Notes: generated by a model from the sequence alone, not told the origin. Counted from the stretch's first letter, positions 41,879-51,478 are shown. The stretch: DNA of 64,000 nucleotides from Gammaproteobacteria bacterium (GCA_035501935.1 DATJVC010000003.1:1-64000), one strand, 5' to 3'. Numbers and translations: made by a program.

Positions 41879-43252
41879 ATGAACACCACGAATACAGTTC
41901 ATACCGTCGTCAGTCCCGAAGGCAGCCTCGAAGTGCTGTCGCAGCGGGAGGTGATGGAACTCCTCGATACCGGCAACGGCGGCTTGTATGAGCAATTCCG
42001 GCGCTGCTGTCTGGCCGTGCTCACCTCCGGCAATGAAATCGACGATACCCGCGCGCTGCTGAAGGCATATCCGGATTTCCAAGTGCGGCTGGTGCAGAAG
42101 GAGCGCGGCATCAAGCTCAGGGTCGAGAACGCCCCCGCCAGCGCCTTCGTCGACGGCCGCATGATCCGCGGCGTCCGCGAACACCTGTTCGCCGTGCTGC
42201 GTGATATCCTGTTCATGCACAACGAGATCCAGCAGGGCGCGCGCTTCGACCTCAACACTTCCGCCGGTATAACTGAAGCTGTGTTCAGCGTCCTGCGCAA
42301 CGCGAATGTGCTGCTGCACGGTGCCAGCCACCAGATCGTCGTGTGCTGGGGCGGGCATTCGGTCAGCCGCGAGGAATACGACTACAGCAAGCTCGTGGGC
42401 TATGAACTGGGGCTGCGCGGATTGCATGTTTCCACCGGCTGCGGTCCCGGGGCCATGAAGGGGCCGATGAAGGGCGCCGCCATCGGCCACGCCAAGCAGC
42501 GCAGCAGCCGCGGCCGGTACATCGGCATCTCCGAACCGGGCATCATCGCGGCGGAATCACCCAATCCGATCGTCAACGAGCTGGTCATCATGCCGGACAT
42601 GGAAAAGCGGCTGGAGGCCTTCGTGCGGCTGGGACACGGTTTCATCATCTTCCCCGGCGGCGCGGGCACGGTGGAGGAAATCCTTTACCTCCTGAGCATC
42701 CTCTTGCACCCCGACAACGCCAATTCGCCCTTTCCCATGATCTTGAGCGGCCCGCATTCCAGCCGGGATTATTTCCGCCTGTTGACGGAGTTTATTGCCG
42801 AGGCCCTCGGCGAGAAGGTCGCGGCGCAGTTGCGCGTCATCATCGGCGAGCCCATCAAGGTGGCGCGGCAGATCAAGACGGCGTTGGACGAGGTTTTTGA
42901 ATTTTGCGAGCGCAATGATGAGGCCTATTACTTCAACTGGCGCCTGCGGCTCAATCTGGAATTGCAAAAACCATTTGCCGCCACGCATGAAAGCATGGCC
43001 GCGCTTCAAATACATCGCGACCAGCCGGTGCACCGGCTGGCGGCGCAGTTGCGCCGCGTCTTCTCGGGCATCGTCGCCGGCAACGTCAAGGAGGACGGCA
43101 TGAAGCGGGTGGAGGAACACGGGCCCTTCGAGATCCACGGCGAACGCGCAATCATGGCCAGTCTCGATGCGTTGCTGCAGGCATTCGTCGCGCAAAAGCG
43201 CATGCGGCTGCCGGGGCGGGAATACAAGCCTTGTTACCGCATAGTAACTTGA
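41879..43252 (+). CDS. ppnN: Pyrimidine/purine nucleotide 5'-monophosphate nucleosidase (PpnN/YgdH)
   Basis: The 457-aa protein has the LOG-family Rossmann core, with VVCWGGHSVSREEY, the phosphate-binding STGCGPGAMKGPMKGA and FPGGAGTVEEILYLL. It also has the extra N- and C-terminal domains typical of PpnN. PpnN cleaves nucleoside monophosphates to base and ribose-5-phosphate and in relatives is tuned by (p)ppGpp. apt lies convergent next door, so base salvage genes are clustered. Confidence 0.93.
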   Translation: MNTTNTVHTVVSPEGSLEVLSQREVMELLDTGNGGLYEQFRRCCLAVLTSGNEIDDTRALLKAYPDFQVRLVQKERGIKLRVENAPASAFVDGRMIRGVREHLFAVLRDILFMHNEIQQGARFDLNTSAGITEAVFSVLRNANVLLHGASHQIVVCWGGHSVSREEYDYSKLVGYELGLRGLHVSTGCGPGAMKGPMKGAAIGHAKQRSSRGRYIGISEPGIIAAESPNPIVNELVIMPDMEKRLEAFVRLGHGFIIFPGGAGTVEEILYLLSILLHPDNANSPFPMILSGPHSSRDYFRLLTEFIAEALGEKVAAQLRVIIGEPIKVARQIKTALDEVFEFCERNDEAYYFNWRLRLNLELQKPFAATHESMAALQIHRDQPVHRLAAQLRRVFSGIVAGNVKEDGMKRVEEHGPFEIHGERAIMASLDALLQAFVAQKRMRLPGREYKPCYRIVT

Positions 43253-43286
43253 AGCGACCGTCGCGGTAGTAGTTATAAACGACCCG

Positions 43287-43802
43287 TCAAAAGTGCACGA
43301 GGCTGTGCACGCGGTAGTTGTTCAGTTTTTTGCGTCCGTGTAGAAAATCCAGTTCGACCACAAAGGCGCAGGCCACGAGCGTCGCGCCCAGTTTCTCGAC
43401 CAGCCGGCAACTGGCCTCCGCGGTGCCGCCCGTGGCGATGAGATCGTCCACCAACAGCACGCGATCATGCTTGCCGACGCCATCGACGTGGATTTCCAGG
43501 GTCGCCGAGCCGTATTCCAGGTCATAGGACAGGGCTTCGACCTGGTATGGCAGCTTGCCGGGTTTGCGCAGGGGCACGAAGCCGACGCCCAATTCGCGCG
43601 CCGCCAGGCTGCCGAAGATGAAACCGCGCGCCTCCATGCCGGCCACGACGGTAATGCCCACGTTGCGGAAGGGTTTCACCAGTTCCTCCGTCGCCTGCCG
43701 GAGGCTGGCGGGATCGCGGATGAGGGGGGTCAGGTCCTTGAATACGATGCCCGGCTTGGGAAAGTCGGGGATGTCCCGGATTTTGGCCTTGAGCGCATCC
43801 AT
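43287..43802 (-). CDS. apt: Adenine phosphoribosyltransferase
   Basis: The 171-aa enzyme salvages adenine to AMP with PRPP. The PRPP loop VLLVDDLIATGGTAEA and the GMEARGFIFGSLAARELGVGFVPLRKPGKLP block are diagnostic. The ATG at 43802 (MDALKAKIRDIPDFPKPGI) fits the family, and the frame open to 43904 adds an atypical leader. Adenine released by PpnN could be recycled by this enzyme. Confidence 0.95.
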   Translation of the reverse strand: MDALKAKIRDIPDFPKPGIVFKDLTPLIRDPASLRQATEELVKPFRNVGITVVAGMEARGFIFGSLAARELGVGFVPLRKPGKLPYQVEALSYDLEYGSATLEIHVDGVGKHDRVLLVDDLIATGGTAEASCRLVEKLGATLVACAFVVELDFLHGRKKLNNYRVHSLVHF

Positions 43803-43915
43803 GGTGTCAAAGAAACGGTGTTCAAAACATGTTAGCACAGGGTGTCTGTTCCAAGTGACAAGACGCGTGCTAAGGTAGGCGGACAGTGAATCAATCCTTG
43901 TCAATGGGAGGGGCT

Positions 43916-44311
43916 ATGATTGCGAATGGCGCGGTACGGTGCTGGGTGGCGTTCGTTGGACGCCTGCTGCTGGCGGCGATCTTCATCATTGCCGGCTACG
44001 GCAAGCTGACGCATTTTTCCGCCACGGCGGAGATGATGGTCGGCAAGGGCCTGCCGATGGCGAACGTGCTGCTGGTGCTCACCATCATCATCGAACTGGG
44101 CGGCGGCCTGCTGCTGGCAACCGGCTGGTACGCACGCCAGGCGGCGCTGGCCATCTTTCTCTTCATCATTCCCGTGACCTATGTGTTCCACCCCTTCTGG
44201 TCCGATCCGGGCCAGCAGATCATGTTCCTGAAGAATCTCGCCATCATGGGCGGCATGGCGCAGGTCGTGGCCTATGGTCCGAGCTGTGGCGTCGGCTGCA
44301 AAAGGGCATGA
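43916..44311 (+). CDS. DoxX family membrane protein
   Basis: The 131-aa protein has four predicted membrane helices and the DoxX pattern (GRLLLAAIFIIAGYGKLTHF, IIIELGGGLLLATGW, FHPFW, MFLKNLAIMGG). DoxX relatives take part in respiratory or redox membrane complexes, but the role here is unknown. The ATG at 43916 follows GGGAGGGG and is preferred over the GTG at 43886. It leads a possible three-gene set with a membrane protein and a creatininase-like gene. Confidence 0.88.
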   Translation: MIANGAVRCWVAFVGRLLLAAIFIIAGYGKLTHFSATAEMMVGKGLPMANVLLVLTIIIELGGGLLLATGWYARQAALAIFLFIIPVTYVFHPFWSDPGQQIMFLKNLAIMGGMAQVVAYGPSCGVGCKRA

Positions 44312-44369
44312 ACGCCTAGAAGAAAGTGCTATCGCGGGGGTCGGTAGCTCATCTTTATGGGGAGGCAAC

Positions 44370-44966
44370 ATGAAGAAATCATTGCTGGCAGCGGTTTTGG
44401 GGGGGCTGGCGGTTTTCGCATGGGGTAGCGTGTCGTGGATGGCATTACCGTGGCATGAGCGTGCCTTGCACGGGTTCGCTGATGAAGCCCCGGTGGCGCA
44501 GGCGGTGATGGCCAATGCGCCAGCAAGCGGCGTGTACGTGCTGCCTTATGTGCCCATGTCCAAAAACAACACGCACCCGGATATCACTGATCGCGCCATG
44601 CAGGACGCGCTGGCCCGCAGGCAACAGGGGCCGTTCGTTTATGCCTCGGTGACTCGCGAGGGCGTCGACACGAGCATGGGGCCGCAATTCGGGCTGGCCA
44701 TCGGCTTGAACGTGCTGGTGGCATGGTTGATCGCCACGATGCTGGGTCAGACGCAAAACCTGGATTACCTGCGGCGCGTGATGTTCGTGGCGACGGCCGG
44801 CGTCGTCATCGCCCTGGCGGGATATGCGCCGAACGTCATCTGGTGGCATTTCCCGCCGGCCTACACCATTGTCGATGTCGCCGATGCAATCATCGGCTGG
44901 TCACTTGCCGGCCTCATCATCGCCGGACTGGTCGAGGGGAAGTCCAGCAGTCTAAGCTTTCGTTAG
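44370..44966 (+). CDS. Uncharacterised membrane protein
   Basis: I do not recognise this 198-aa protein. A GGGAGG site precedes the ATG at 44370. One N-terminal helix or signal anchor (LLAAVLGGLAVFAWGSVSWM) is followed by an extracytoplasmic stretch of about 75 residues, then three helices (LAIGLNVLVAWLIATML, VMFVATAGVVIALAGY, IIGWSLAGLIIAGLV). The stop codon abuts the start of the creatininase-like gene, so they are translationally linked. Confidence 0.75.
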   Translation: MKKSLLAAVLGGLAVFAWGSVSWMALPWHERALHGFADEAPVAQAVMANAPASGVYVLPYVPMSKNNTHPDITDRAMQDALARRQQGPFVYASVTREGVDTSMGPQFGLAIGLNVLVAWLIATMLGQTQNLDYLRRVMFVATAGVVIALAGYAPNVIWWHFPPAYTIVDVADAIIGWSLAGLIIAGLVEGKSSSLSFR

Positions 44967-45695
44967 ATGTCAAAACCCGCGGGGATTTGGGTGGCCCAAT
45001 GCGCCTGGCCGGAGGTCGAGGCGCGGTTGCAAGCGGGCGCGATCGCCGTGCTGCCCGTCGGCGCGGGCGCCAAGGAGCACGGCCATCACCTGCCGCTGGA
45101 CACCGATTTCACCCAGGCCGAATGGCTGGCCCGGGCGCTGGTCGAAAGACTGCCGGTCGCGGTGTGGCCCACGCTCAGTTACGGCTACTATCCCGTATTC
45201 GTGCAATATCCCGGCAGCATCTCGCTGTCCCCATCCACTTTTGAAATGCTGGCGCGCGAGATCGTTACCGGTATTTTGCACACCGGCGCGCGCCATGTGG
45301 CGTTGCTCAATACCGGCATCAGCACCATCAAGCCCCTGCAAGCCGCGCTGGCCGGTGTTGAATCGGGACGGGCCACGCTGATCAATGTCTATGCCGGTCC
45401 GGCATTCACGGCCGCCGTGCAAGCGGTGGAGGAACAGCCCTTCGGCGGGCATGCCGATGAGATCGAAACCTCGATCATGCTGGCCATCGCGCCGGAGCGC
45501 GTCGATATGAGTCGCGCGGTGGCGGCGGACAAGCACATCGAGCGCGGCATGTTCAACCGGCTGGATCCCAAAGGCCCGAACTACAGTCCGAGCGGCGTCA
45601 ACGGTGACGCCACGCTCGCCACGCGCGCTAAAGGCGAGCGACTGCTGGCGGCGATGCTGGACGATGTGCTGGCGGTCATGGCCACGCTTGCCTAG
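44967..45695 (+). CDS. Creatininase family amidohydrolase
   Basis: The 242-aa metal-dependent hydrolase has the creatininase ligands: LPVGAGAKEHGHHLPLDTDF near residues 29-48 and GGHADEIETSIML near 152-164. Family members act on creatinine, formamide intermediates of cofactor synthesis, or mycofactocin peptides. The substrate here cannot be read from sequence. Its stop codon overlaps the terminal repeat of a MITE-like element. Confidence 0.88.
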   Translation: MSKPAGIWVAQCAWPEVEARLQAGAIAVLPVGAGAKEHGHHLPLDTDFTQAEWLARALVERLPVAVWPTLSYGYYPVFVQYPGSISLSPSTFEMLAREIVTGILHTGARHVALLNTGISTIKPLQAALAGVESGRATLINVYAGPAFTAAVQAVEEQPFGGHADEIETSIMLAIAPERVDMSRAVAADKHIERGMFNRLDPKGPNYSPSGVNGDATLATRAKGERLLAAMLDDVLAVMATLA

Positions 45696-45837
45696 AAGCT
45701 GTCTCAAAACTGCTGCGCAGTCGTGATCCGGTTCCGGGCGGTGCTCGAAATCCTCACATGCTACTGTGTATGCTCCGGTTTCTCCGCTCCGGCCGTAACC
45801 GGCTGACGCCCGCTCACTACGTTTTGAGACAGCTTCT
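45694..45837. mobile_element. MITE-like element 1
   Basis: Perfect 17-bp inverted ends (AGAAGCTGTCTCAAAAC at 45694-45710 and GTTTTGAGACAGCTTCT at 45821-45837) bracket about 110 bases without coding capacity. The left end overlaps the stop codon of the creatininase-like gene. The structure is that of a non-autonomous miniature inverted-repeat element. I see no transposase in the window. Confidence 0.75.
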
Positions 45838-45842
45838 GGTAT

Positions 45843-45963
45843 CTATCTTAAAATGCCGTTCGCCCTGAGCACCCCGCCCCCCCGTTCATATATACCCTTC
45901 GACAAGCTCAGAGCGAACGGGCGGGGTAGTCGAAGGGTGAACATTGGCGGTATTTTGAGATAG
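45843..45963. mobile_element. MITE-like element 2 carrying REP-like palindrome copy 4
   Basis: Imperfect 16-bp inverted ends (CTATCTTAAAATGCCG at 45843-45858 and CGGTATTTTGAGATAG at 45948-45963, 14 of 16 pairing) enclose the CGTTCGCCCTGAGC / GCTCAGAGCGAACG palindrome found elsewhere in the window. It follows element 1 after five bases and shares the TCTCAAAA core, so the two may be related. It ends six bases before the nfi ATG. Confidence 0.6.
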
Positions 45964-45969
45964 GGTCTA

Positions 45970-46638
45970 ATGTCACTACGTCGCCGCGCCGACTTCAAGC
46001 TTACGCCGAGCGCGGCAATTGCGTTACAGGAGCGGCTGCGCCATGAAGTCAGTCACGTGGACCAGTTCAAGCGCATCCGCACCGTGGCCGGCGTGGACGC
46101 GGGCTTTCCAGGGGGAGGGCAGAAGACACGCGCTGCCGCGGCACTCTTCGAATATCCGAGCCTCAAGTTCATTGCGGCACGGACGGCGCAGCGGAAGACA
46201 ACGTACCCTTACGTGCCGGGACTGCTTTCCTTCCGCGAACTGCCCGCCATCCTGGATGCCTTGGCGAAGCTGCCGGTGAAGCCGGATCTGATCTTGTGTG
46301 ACGGGCAGGGCATCGCCCACCCACGGCGTTTCGGGATCGCCTGTCATCTGGGCTGGTGGCTCAACTGTCCCACCATCGGCGTCGGCAAGTCATTGCTTAT
46401 CGGCACGCATGCCGCCGTCGGTCGGCAGCGCGGCGAGTGGACGCCGTTGCGCGATGACGAGGAGACCATCGGCGCGGCTCTACGGACACGAACGGGCGTG
46501 AAACCGGTGTATGTCTCCAACGGTCATCGCGTGTCGCTCGACACAGCCATCGAATTGGTGCTGGCCTGCACGCCGCGTTTCCGCCTGCCGGAACCCATCC
46601 GCCACGCCGATCACCTCGCCTCACAGCGCGGTGTTTAG
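45970..46638 (+). CDS. nfi: Endonuclease V
   Basis: The 222-aa deaminated-base repair nuclease cuts 3' to inosine-type lesions. Motifs are the catalytic Asp in VAGVDAGF, YVPGLLSFRELPAIL with its Glu, LILCDGQGIAHPRRFGIACHLG with the second Asp, and the C-terminal SNGHRVSLDTAIELV and RLPEPIRHAD. The element just upstream probably displaced or supplies the promoter region. Its 3' end overlaps the convergent acyltransferase gene by four bases. Confidence 0.95.
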   Translation: MSLRRRADFKLTPSAAIALQERLRHEVSHVDQFKRIRTVAGVDAGFPGGGQKTRAAAALFEYPSLKFIAARTAQRKTTYPYVPGLLSFRELPAILDALAKLPVKPDLILCDGQGIAHPRRFGIACHLGWWLNCPTIGVGKSLLIGTHAAVGRQRGEWTPLRDDEETIGAALRTRTGVKPVYVSNGHRVSLDTAIELVLACTPRFRLPEPIRHADHLASQRGV

Positions 46639-48815
46639 GCCGGCGGAGGCTCGGTCAGGCGGGTCATGATTTCCATGGCCGCCGGATAGTCGATTTTGCC
46701 GCTGGCGAGCTGCGGCAGTTTGTGCACGATTCGCACCTGTTTCGGAATGGCCATCGCGGTGACGCCCTGCCGCTGCGCTTCCTCCACCAGCGCATGGCGC
46801 TCCGCCGTGCGTTCCGTTGTCAACAGCACGATCTGTTCGCCCTTGCGTCCTTCCGCGATCACCAGCGCGGCGTGCATGGCCTTCGGCCACAGCGTCATGG
46901 CCAGTTCCTCGGTCAGCATGAGCGGCACCGTTTCGCCGCCGATCTTGGCGAAGCGCTTCAGGCGGCCGGTGATGGCGAGAAAACCCTCGGCGTCGAGCTC
47001 GGCGATGTCGCCCGTGTCGTACCAGCCGGGGCCGGCATCCGCAGTAGGAGGGGTGATGCCGCCCTCCGCATTAATGTAGCCGCGCATGATGTTGGGGCCG
47101 CGCACCAACAGCCGCCCGCCGCGGGGAATGCCTTCCACCGGTTCCAGCCGGTAGTCGATGCCCGTGAGCAGGCGCCCGACCGTGCCGAGCTTGTACAGTG
47201 CCGGAGTATTGACCGCGATCACCGGGCTTGCCTCGGTGACGCCGTAACCCTCCATCACGCGCTGGCCGAAGCGTTCAAGCCAGAGGCGTTGCGTTTCCAC
47301 GCGCAGCTTTTCGGCGCCGGCGATCACGAAGCGCAGCGTGCTGAAATCCAGCGGATGCGCGTAGCGCGCATAACCGAAAAGAAAGGTGTTGGTGCTGAAC
47401 AGCACGGTGGCGTTCAACTCGTAACACAACTCCGGGATGAGGCGATAGTGCAGCGGCGTTGGATAGAGGAACACTCGCGCGCCCTCCATGACGGCCAGCA
47501 GCGTGCCGGCGGAAAGCCCGAAGGCATGGAACATCGGCAGGGTGTTGAACACGAGATCGCGCTGGGTCAGCGCAATCAGGGTCCGCGTCTGCGCGTAATT
47601 GGCCAGCAGGTTGGCATGCGATAGTGCCACGCCTTTGGGCGCGCCCTCTGAGCCGGAAGTAAACAAAATGACCGCTGTTGAGTCGGGATCACCCGCGCCC
47701 GTGCGCTGGTGATATGCCTGCATCGGGATACGAGTTGCGAGCAGGCCATTAAGTTTTCGCTTCAAGGTTACTTGCGCTTTCAAATCTTCGAGGTAGACCA
47801 ACTGATGCCCTGCGGCCAGCGCCTGTGCCAATGCTTGCAGCCCTGCCTTCTCGATGAACTCGCGCGAGGTGATGATGGCGCGCAGGCGCGCGACGGCGCA
47901 GGCGGCCGAAACGTTTTTGACGCCGGCGGTAAAATTCAACATTACCGGCACGCGGCCTTGGGCATGCAGGGCCAGAAACGCGGTTAGCGCCGCCGTCGAA
48001 TTCGGCAGCATGATGCCTAGGTGCTCGCCCGGACTGGTGCGGCCTGCGATCAAATCACCGAGTACGAAGGCGCGGGCCAGCAGCGCGCGGTAGGTCAGCG
48101 GTTCACGGCGCGGGTCCTCGGCAATGACAGTGCCCGCGCCATGCGTGCGGACGGCGCGGCACAGGGCGGCGAAAACCGTCTCGTGCCGGTAACTGTTGAG
48201 GTAGGAAAGCCGGAGCAGGGCGTCATGCAATTGCCGCGCGGCAGCCTTGCGCCGCTGTGGGCCGTGCAGGTCCTCCGGCAATTGCAACCGGAAGGGCGGC
48301 AGAAATGTCAGCCGGATGGGCGGCAGCCAGCGGCGCGTCACCATGCCACGCAGGTATGAGAATACTGAATACTGTGCGCCCTCGATGCCGACGGCCAGGA
48401 TCGCCGCTTCGGCGCGGTCGGCGATCAATCCCGGGCCTTCGTAGATCTTCATCAGACCGCTGGTGATGGAAATGCGCCCCTCCGGAAAGATCGCCGCCTT
48501 CCTGTCCTCGCGCAGAAATTTGACCATGCCCTTGACCGCCAGCGCGTGGGTGGTGTCCAGCAGGAAGGTGTCCACGCAGGCCAGAAACGGACGGAACAGG
48601 CGGCGTCCGGCAATGTCGGTGTTGACGGCGAAGATGGGCGGTTCAGGCAGGAACAGGAACAACAAGGCGCCGTCCATCAGCGATACATGATTGGCGATGA
48701 TCAGCACCCGCTGGCCGGCGGCATGATAGTGCTCCAGCCCCCGCACCTCGACGCGGAACAGCCGCCGCACCAGCTCGCGGAGCCACGGGCGCAACAGCTG
48801 GGCCAGGCGCTTCAT
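46635..48815 (-). CDS. aas: Fused 2-acylglycerophosphoethanolamine acyltransferase / acyl-ACP synthetase (Aas-like)
   Basis: The 726-aa two-domain protein matches the Aas layout. Residues about 1-210 form a PlsC-type acyltransferase (IIANHVSLMDGAL with NHx4D, and FPEGRIS). Residues about 230-720 form an AMP-forming ligase (ILFTSGSEGAPKGVALSH, VMEGYGVTEASPV, YDTGDIAELD, ITGRLKRFAKIGGE). It would re-acylate lysophospholipids in the inner membrane. The ATG at 48815 is chosen over a TTG at 48824. Confidence 0.92.
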   Translation of the reverse strand: MKRLAQLLRPWLRELVRRLFRVEVRGLEHYHAAGQRVLIIANHVSLMDGALLFLFLPEPPIFAVNTDIAGRRLFRPFLACVDTFLLDTTHALAVKGMVKFLREDRKAAIFPEGRISITSGLMKIYEGPGLIADRAEAAILAVGIEGAQYSVFSYLRGMVTRRWLPPIRLTFLPPFRLQLPEDLHGPQRRKAAARQLHDALLRLSYLNSYRHETVFAALCRAVRTHGAGTVIAEDPRREPLTYRALLARAFVLGDLIAGRTSPGEHLGIMLPNSTAALTAFLALHAQGRVPVMLNFTAGVKNVSAACAVARLRAIITSREFIEKAGLQALAQALAAGHQLVYLEDLKAQVTLKRKLNGLLATRIPMQAYHQRTGAGDPDSTAVILFTSGSEGAPKGVALSHANLLANYAQTRTLIALTQRDLVFNTLPMFHAFGLSAGTLLAVMEGARVFLYPTPLHYRLIPELCYELNATVLFSTNTFLFGYARYAHPLDFSTLRFVIAGAEKLRVETQRLWLERFGQRVMEGYGVTEASPVIAVNTPALYKLGTVGRLLTGIDYRLEPVEGIPRGGRLLVRGPNIMRGYINAEGGITPPTADAGPGWYDTGDIAELDAEGFLAITGRLKRFAKIGGETVPLMLTEELAMTLWPKAMHAALVIAEGRKGEQIVLLTTERTAERHALVEEAQRQGVTAMAIPKQVRIVHKLPQLASGKIDYPAAMEIMTRLTEPPPA

Positions 48816-48881
48816 GCGCGGCAATTTAGCCGCCGGCGGTGGTGAAGTGAAGCCCCATTGATAGGGAGACGAGCGGGGAAC

Positions 48882-48909
48882 TTAGGGAATGGACTTGTTC
48901 AGAGGCCTT
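48882..48909. repeat. Half copy D of the CTCTGAACAAGTCCAT element
   Basis: On the minus strand, directly after the mltD stop, the sequence CCTCTGAACAAGTCCATTCC repeats the left arm of hairpin 1 found after fimV. The right arm is missing. Confidence 0.4.
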
Positions 48910-50607
48910 TCATGTCTGCGATGCGGCGTCGCTGACCAAGGTGACGCCGGTATAAATATCCAATTCGTCGCCAGGCTGGAGGCGCTGGCGCGGCCTCAGG
49001 TTGTTCCACTGGCACAATTGCTCGACGCTGACCTTGAAGCGCCGGGCGATCGTCCATAGCGAATCGCCGGTCCGGATTTCGTAACGTATGTGCTGCGCCT
49101 CGTCCACGGGCGCCGCCAGACGGGATGTCGACGCAGTCGTGGGAACCGGTGCCTCCACCTCGGCGGTGGCCAGGTTTTTCCATACGATGATTTCCTGGTT
49201 AAGTCGCAGGGAAACATCGCGTTTCAGATGATTCCATGCCAGCAGGCTGTCCACGCTGACGTGATAAAGGCGCGCAATGCTCCACAGGCTGTCGCCCGGC
49301 CTCACGATATGGGTGATTTCGTCGCCCCCGGCGGGGGGCGTGTAGGCCACCGGCATGACCCCGGTCAATTTGGGCGGGTTGGCCGATGCAACAGCGGCTT
49401 CGCCGCCGTTCGGAATGAGCAGTTCCTGATCGATGCTCAGGCGTTCGCTCTTCAGACGATTGGCGGCTTTGATTTCGTTGACCGTGACCGCATAACGCTG
49501 CGCGATGGCGCCCAGATTCTCGCCCTGCCGCACGACGTGAATGGTACTGTGCACGGCAAGACTGTCGGCGCCCTGAATGGCGAGGGCCCGCTGGAAGGTC
49601 TCCGCCTGCCGTACCGGCAGGATCAATTCATGCGGGCCGTCGGGATCGCTCACATGTTTCAGGAAGCCGGGATTGAGCACGCGCAGCGCCTCGACGCTCA
49701 TGCCCGCCATGTCCGCGGCCTTGTTGAGGTCCATCTGGCGGCCCACGGCCACTGTGGTCAGATAAGGCTTGTTATCCACCGGAGGCAGCGAGACCCGGTA
49801 GCGCTGCGGGCTGGCGATGATTTGGCTGACCGCCAGCAGCCGGGGCACGTAGCGCCGTGTTTCCCTCGGCAGATTAAGTGACCAGAAATCGGCCGGTTTG
49901 CCTTCTCTGCGATTCGCCTCCATGGCGCGCTGGACATTCCGCTCGCCGCAATTGTAGGCGGCGATGGCGGCCAGCCAGTCGCCTTTGAACACATCGTGCA
50001 GTTGCTGCAGATAATCAAGCGCCGCCTGGGTCGAGGCCATGACGTCGCGGCGGCCGTCGTACCAACGGCTGCGGTTCAGGCCGAAGCGTGAACCGGTGCC
50101 GGGTATGAACTGCCAGAGGCCGGAGGCCTTGTGACGCGAGGTCGCGTCGGCGCGAAACGCGCTTTCGACGATGGGCAGGAGGGCCACCTCCATCGGCATC
50201 CGCCGCCGGTCGACTTCGCTCACGATGTAATACAAATAAGGCTGGGCGCGGGCCGTAGCCTGATCGAGGAAGTCTCGATTGTTGAGATACCAATTCAGGA
50301 ATCGCTGAACCTCCGGACGCCCTGCCTGCGCGTTGAGCTGGAGGCCGAGTCGGACGCGGTCCCAGACGTTGTTCAATTCATCGGCGTTTGGCGGGCTGTT
50401 CGGGACGGCCTTGGAGGAATTGATAATGCGGTGGTCGTATGTGGTTGCAACGGCAGATGAATCAGAAGACGGGGGAGTGGTGGCTGCAACAGGAACATCT
50501 TTATCATCGTGTTTGGAAAACCAAGAGCCCACCGTGCTGCATGCGGCGAGCAGAGCCGGCAGTAGCAGCAGCGCGAGAGTAATCCCCCCTCGTTTTCCCC
50601 AGCGCAT
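48910..50607 (-). CDS. mltD: Membrane-bound lytic murein transglycosylase D
   Basis: The 565-aa lipoprotein (signal ending LLPALLAAC) has an SLT catalytic domain with the Glu in ALLPIVESAFR, then SGLWQFIPGTG and AIAAYNCGERNV. Three C-terminal LysM domains follow (HVVRQGENLGAIAQRYAV, HIVRPGDSLWSIARLYHV, YEIRTGDSLWTIARRFKV). It cleaves peptidoglycan to 1,6-anhydro muropeptides at the outer membrane. ATG at 50607 is taken as start because the lipobox then sits at the right distance. The longer frame to 50697 overlaps the divergent gene. Confidence 0.95.
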   Translation of the reverse strand: MRWGKRGGITLALLLLPALLAACSTVGSWFSKHDDKDVPVAATTPPSSDSSAVATTYDHRIINSSKAVPNSPPNADELNNVWDRVRLGLQLNAQAGRPEVQRFLNWYLNNRDFLDQATARAQPYLYYIVSEVDRRRMPMEVALLPIVESAFRADATSRHKASGLWQFIPGTGSRFGLNRSRWYDGRRDVMASTQAALDYLQQLHDVFKGDWLAAIAAYNCGERNVQRAMEANRREGKPADFWSLNLPRETRRYVPRLLAVSQIIASPQRYRVSLPPVDNKPYLTTVAVGRQMDLNKAADMAGMSVEALRVLNPGFLKHVSDPDGPHELILPVRQAETFQRALAIQGADSLAVHSTIHVVRQGENLGAIAQRYAVTVNEIKAANRLKSERLSIDQELLIPNGGEAAVASANPPKLTGVMPVAYTPPAGGDEITHIVRPGDSLWSIARLYHVSVDSLLAWNHLKRDVSLRLNQEIIVWKNLATAEVEAPVPTTASTSRLAAPVDEAQHIRYEIRTGDSLWTIARRFKVSVEQLCQWNNLRPRQRLQPGDELDIYTGVTLVSDAASQT

Positions 50608-50689
50608 AGAGCGGCCGATGCTAGAGGGACTGCGGGAAGGCGTCAATAGTGATCCGTACAATCCACGCATACGGCATATAATGTAATTT

Positions 50690-51478
50690 ATGAACACTCC
50701 TGCTCAGGTCACGGAGCCATCATCGGAACCACCCGTGTCGGGCTTTCAATCATGGCTCGGCTCCGCCACCGGGACGCTGATACGCCGGCAAGCCGCGGCG
50801 CAGGTGGGCGCGGTGCTGCCCAATCTATTCGGCTATCACGCCATACAACTGGGAGGTTATGGCGGCGAGGATCTGCTTGGCACCAGCCGTATTTCACACC
50901 ACTGCCACGCCCAGCACGGGCCATGTTGCACCGCGTCGCCGGGCAGCGATCTGATCTGCGACCCGGCCTCCCTGCCGTTTGCCGCCGACAGCGTGGACGT
51001 CATCCTGTTGCCGCACGTGCTGGAGTTCAGTGCCGATCCCCATCAGGTGCTGCGCGAGGCCGAACGGACGCTGATCGGCGAGGGCCATCTGCTGATCCTT
51101 GGTTTCAATCCCTGGAGCTGGTTCGGGCTGTGGCGGCTTTTGTCCGGCTGGCGGGGCGCCATGCCCTGGGCCGGCCGGTTCTATGGCCTGACCCGGCTCA
51201 AGGACTGGCTGATGCTGCTCGGTTTCGAGGTGATCGGCCGGGAGTATTTTTTCTATCGCCTGCCGGTGCGGTCGCCTGCGTTGTCGCGACGTTTGGGCTT
51301 TCTGGAGCGGCTGGGTGCATTGTTCTGGCGGCGCGCGGGCGGGGTCTATCTCGTGGTCGCCAAAAAAAGGGTGGAGTGCATGATTCCGCTGCGCACCCAA
51401 TGGCGGCTGCGCCGCCGCGTGATTGCGGCCGGGGTGGTCGAACCCTCGCTGCGGCGGGTGAGGAATGGCGACGGATAG
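50690..51478 (+). CDS. SAM-dependent methyltransferase (type 11 family)
   Basis: The 262-aa protein has a class I methyltransferase fold in reduced form. [43 protein letters not shown]-type region (motifs II-IV) and [16 protein letters not shown] are typical of the gene that sits between mltD/gloB and rnhA in Gammaproteobacteria. The first glycine-rich SAM loop is weak. The substrate is unknown. It is divergent from mltD and overlaps rnhA by 14 bases. The gloB gene usually found here is missing. Confidence 0.85.
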   Translation: MNTPAQVTEPSSEPPVSGFQSWLGSATGTLIRRQAAAQVGAVLPNLFGYHAIQLGGYGGEDLLGTSRISHHCHAQHGPCCTASPGSDLICDPASLPFAADSVDVILLPHVLEFSADPHQVLREAERTLIGEGHLLILGFNPWSWFGLWRLLSGWRGAMPWAGRFYGLTRLKDWLMLLGFEVIGREYFFYRLPVRSPALSRRLGFLERLGALFWRRAGGVYLVVAKKRVECMIPLRTQWRLRRRVIAAGVVEPSLRRVRNGDG

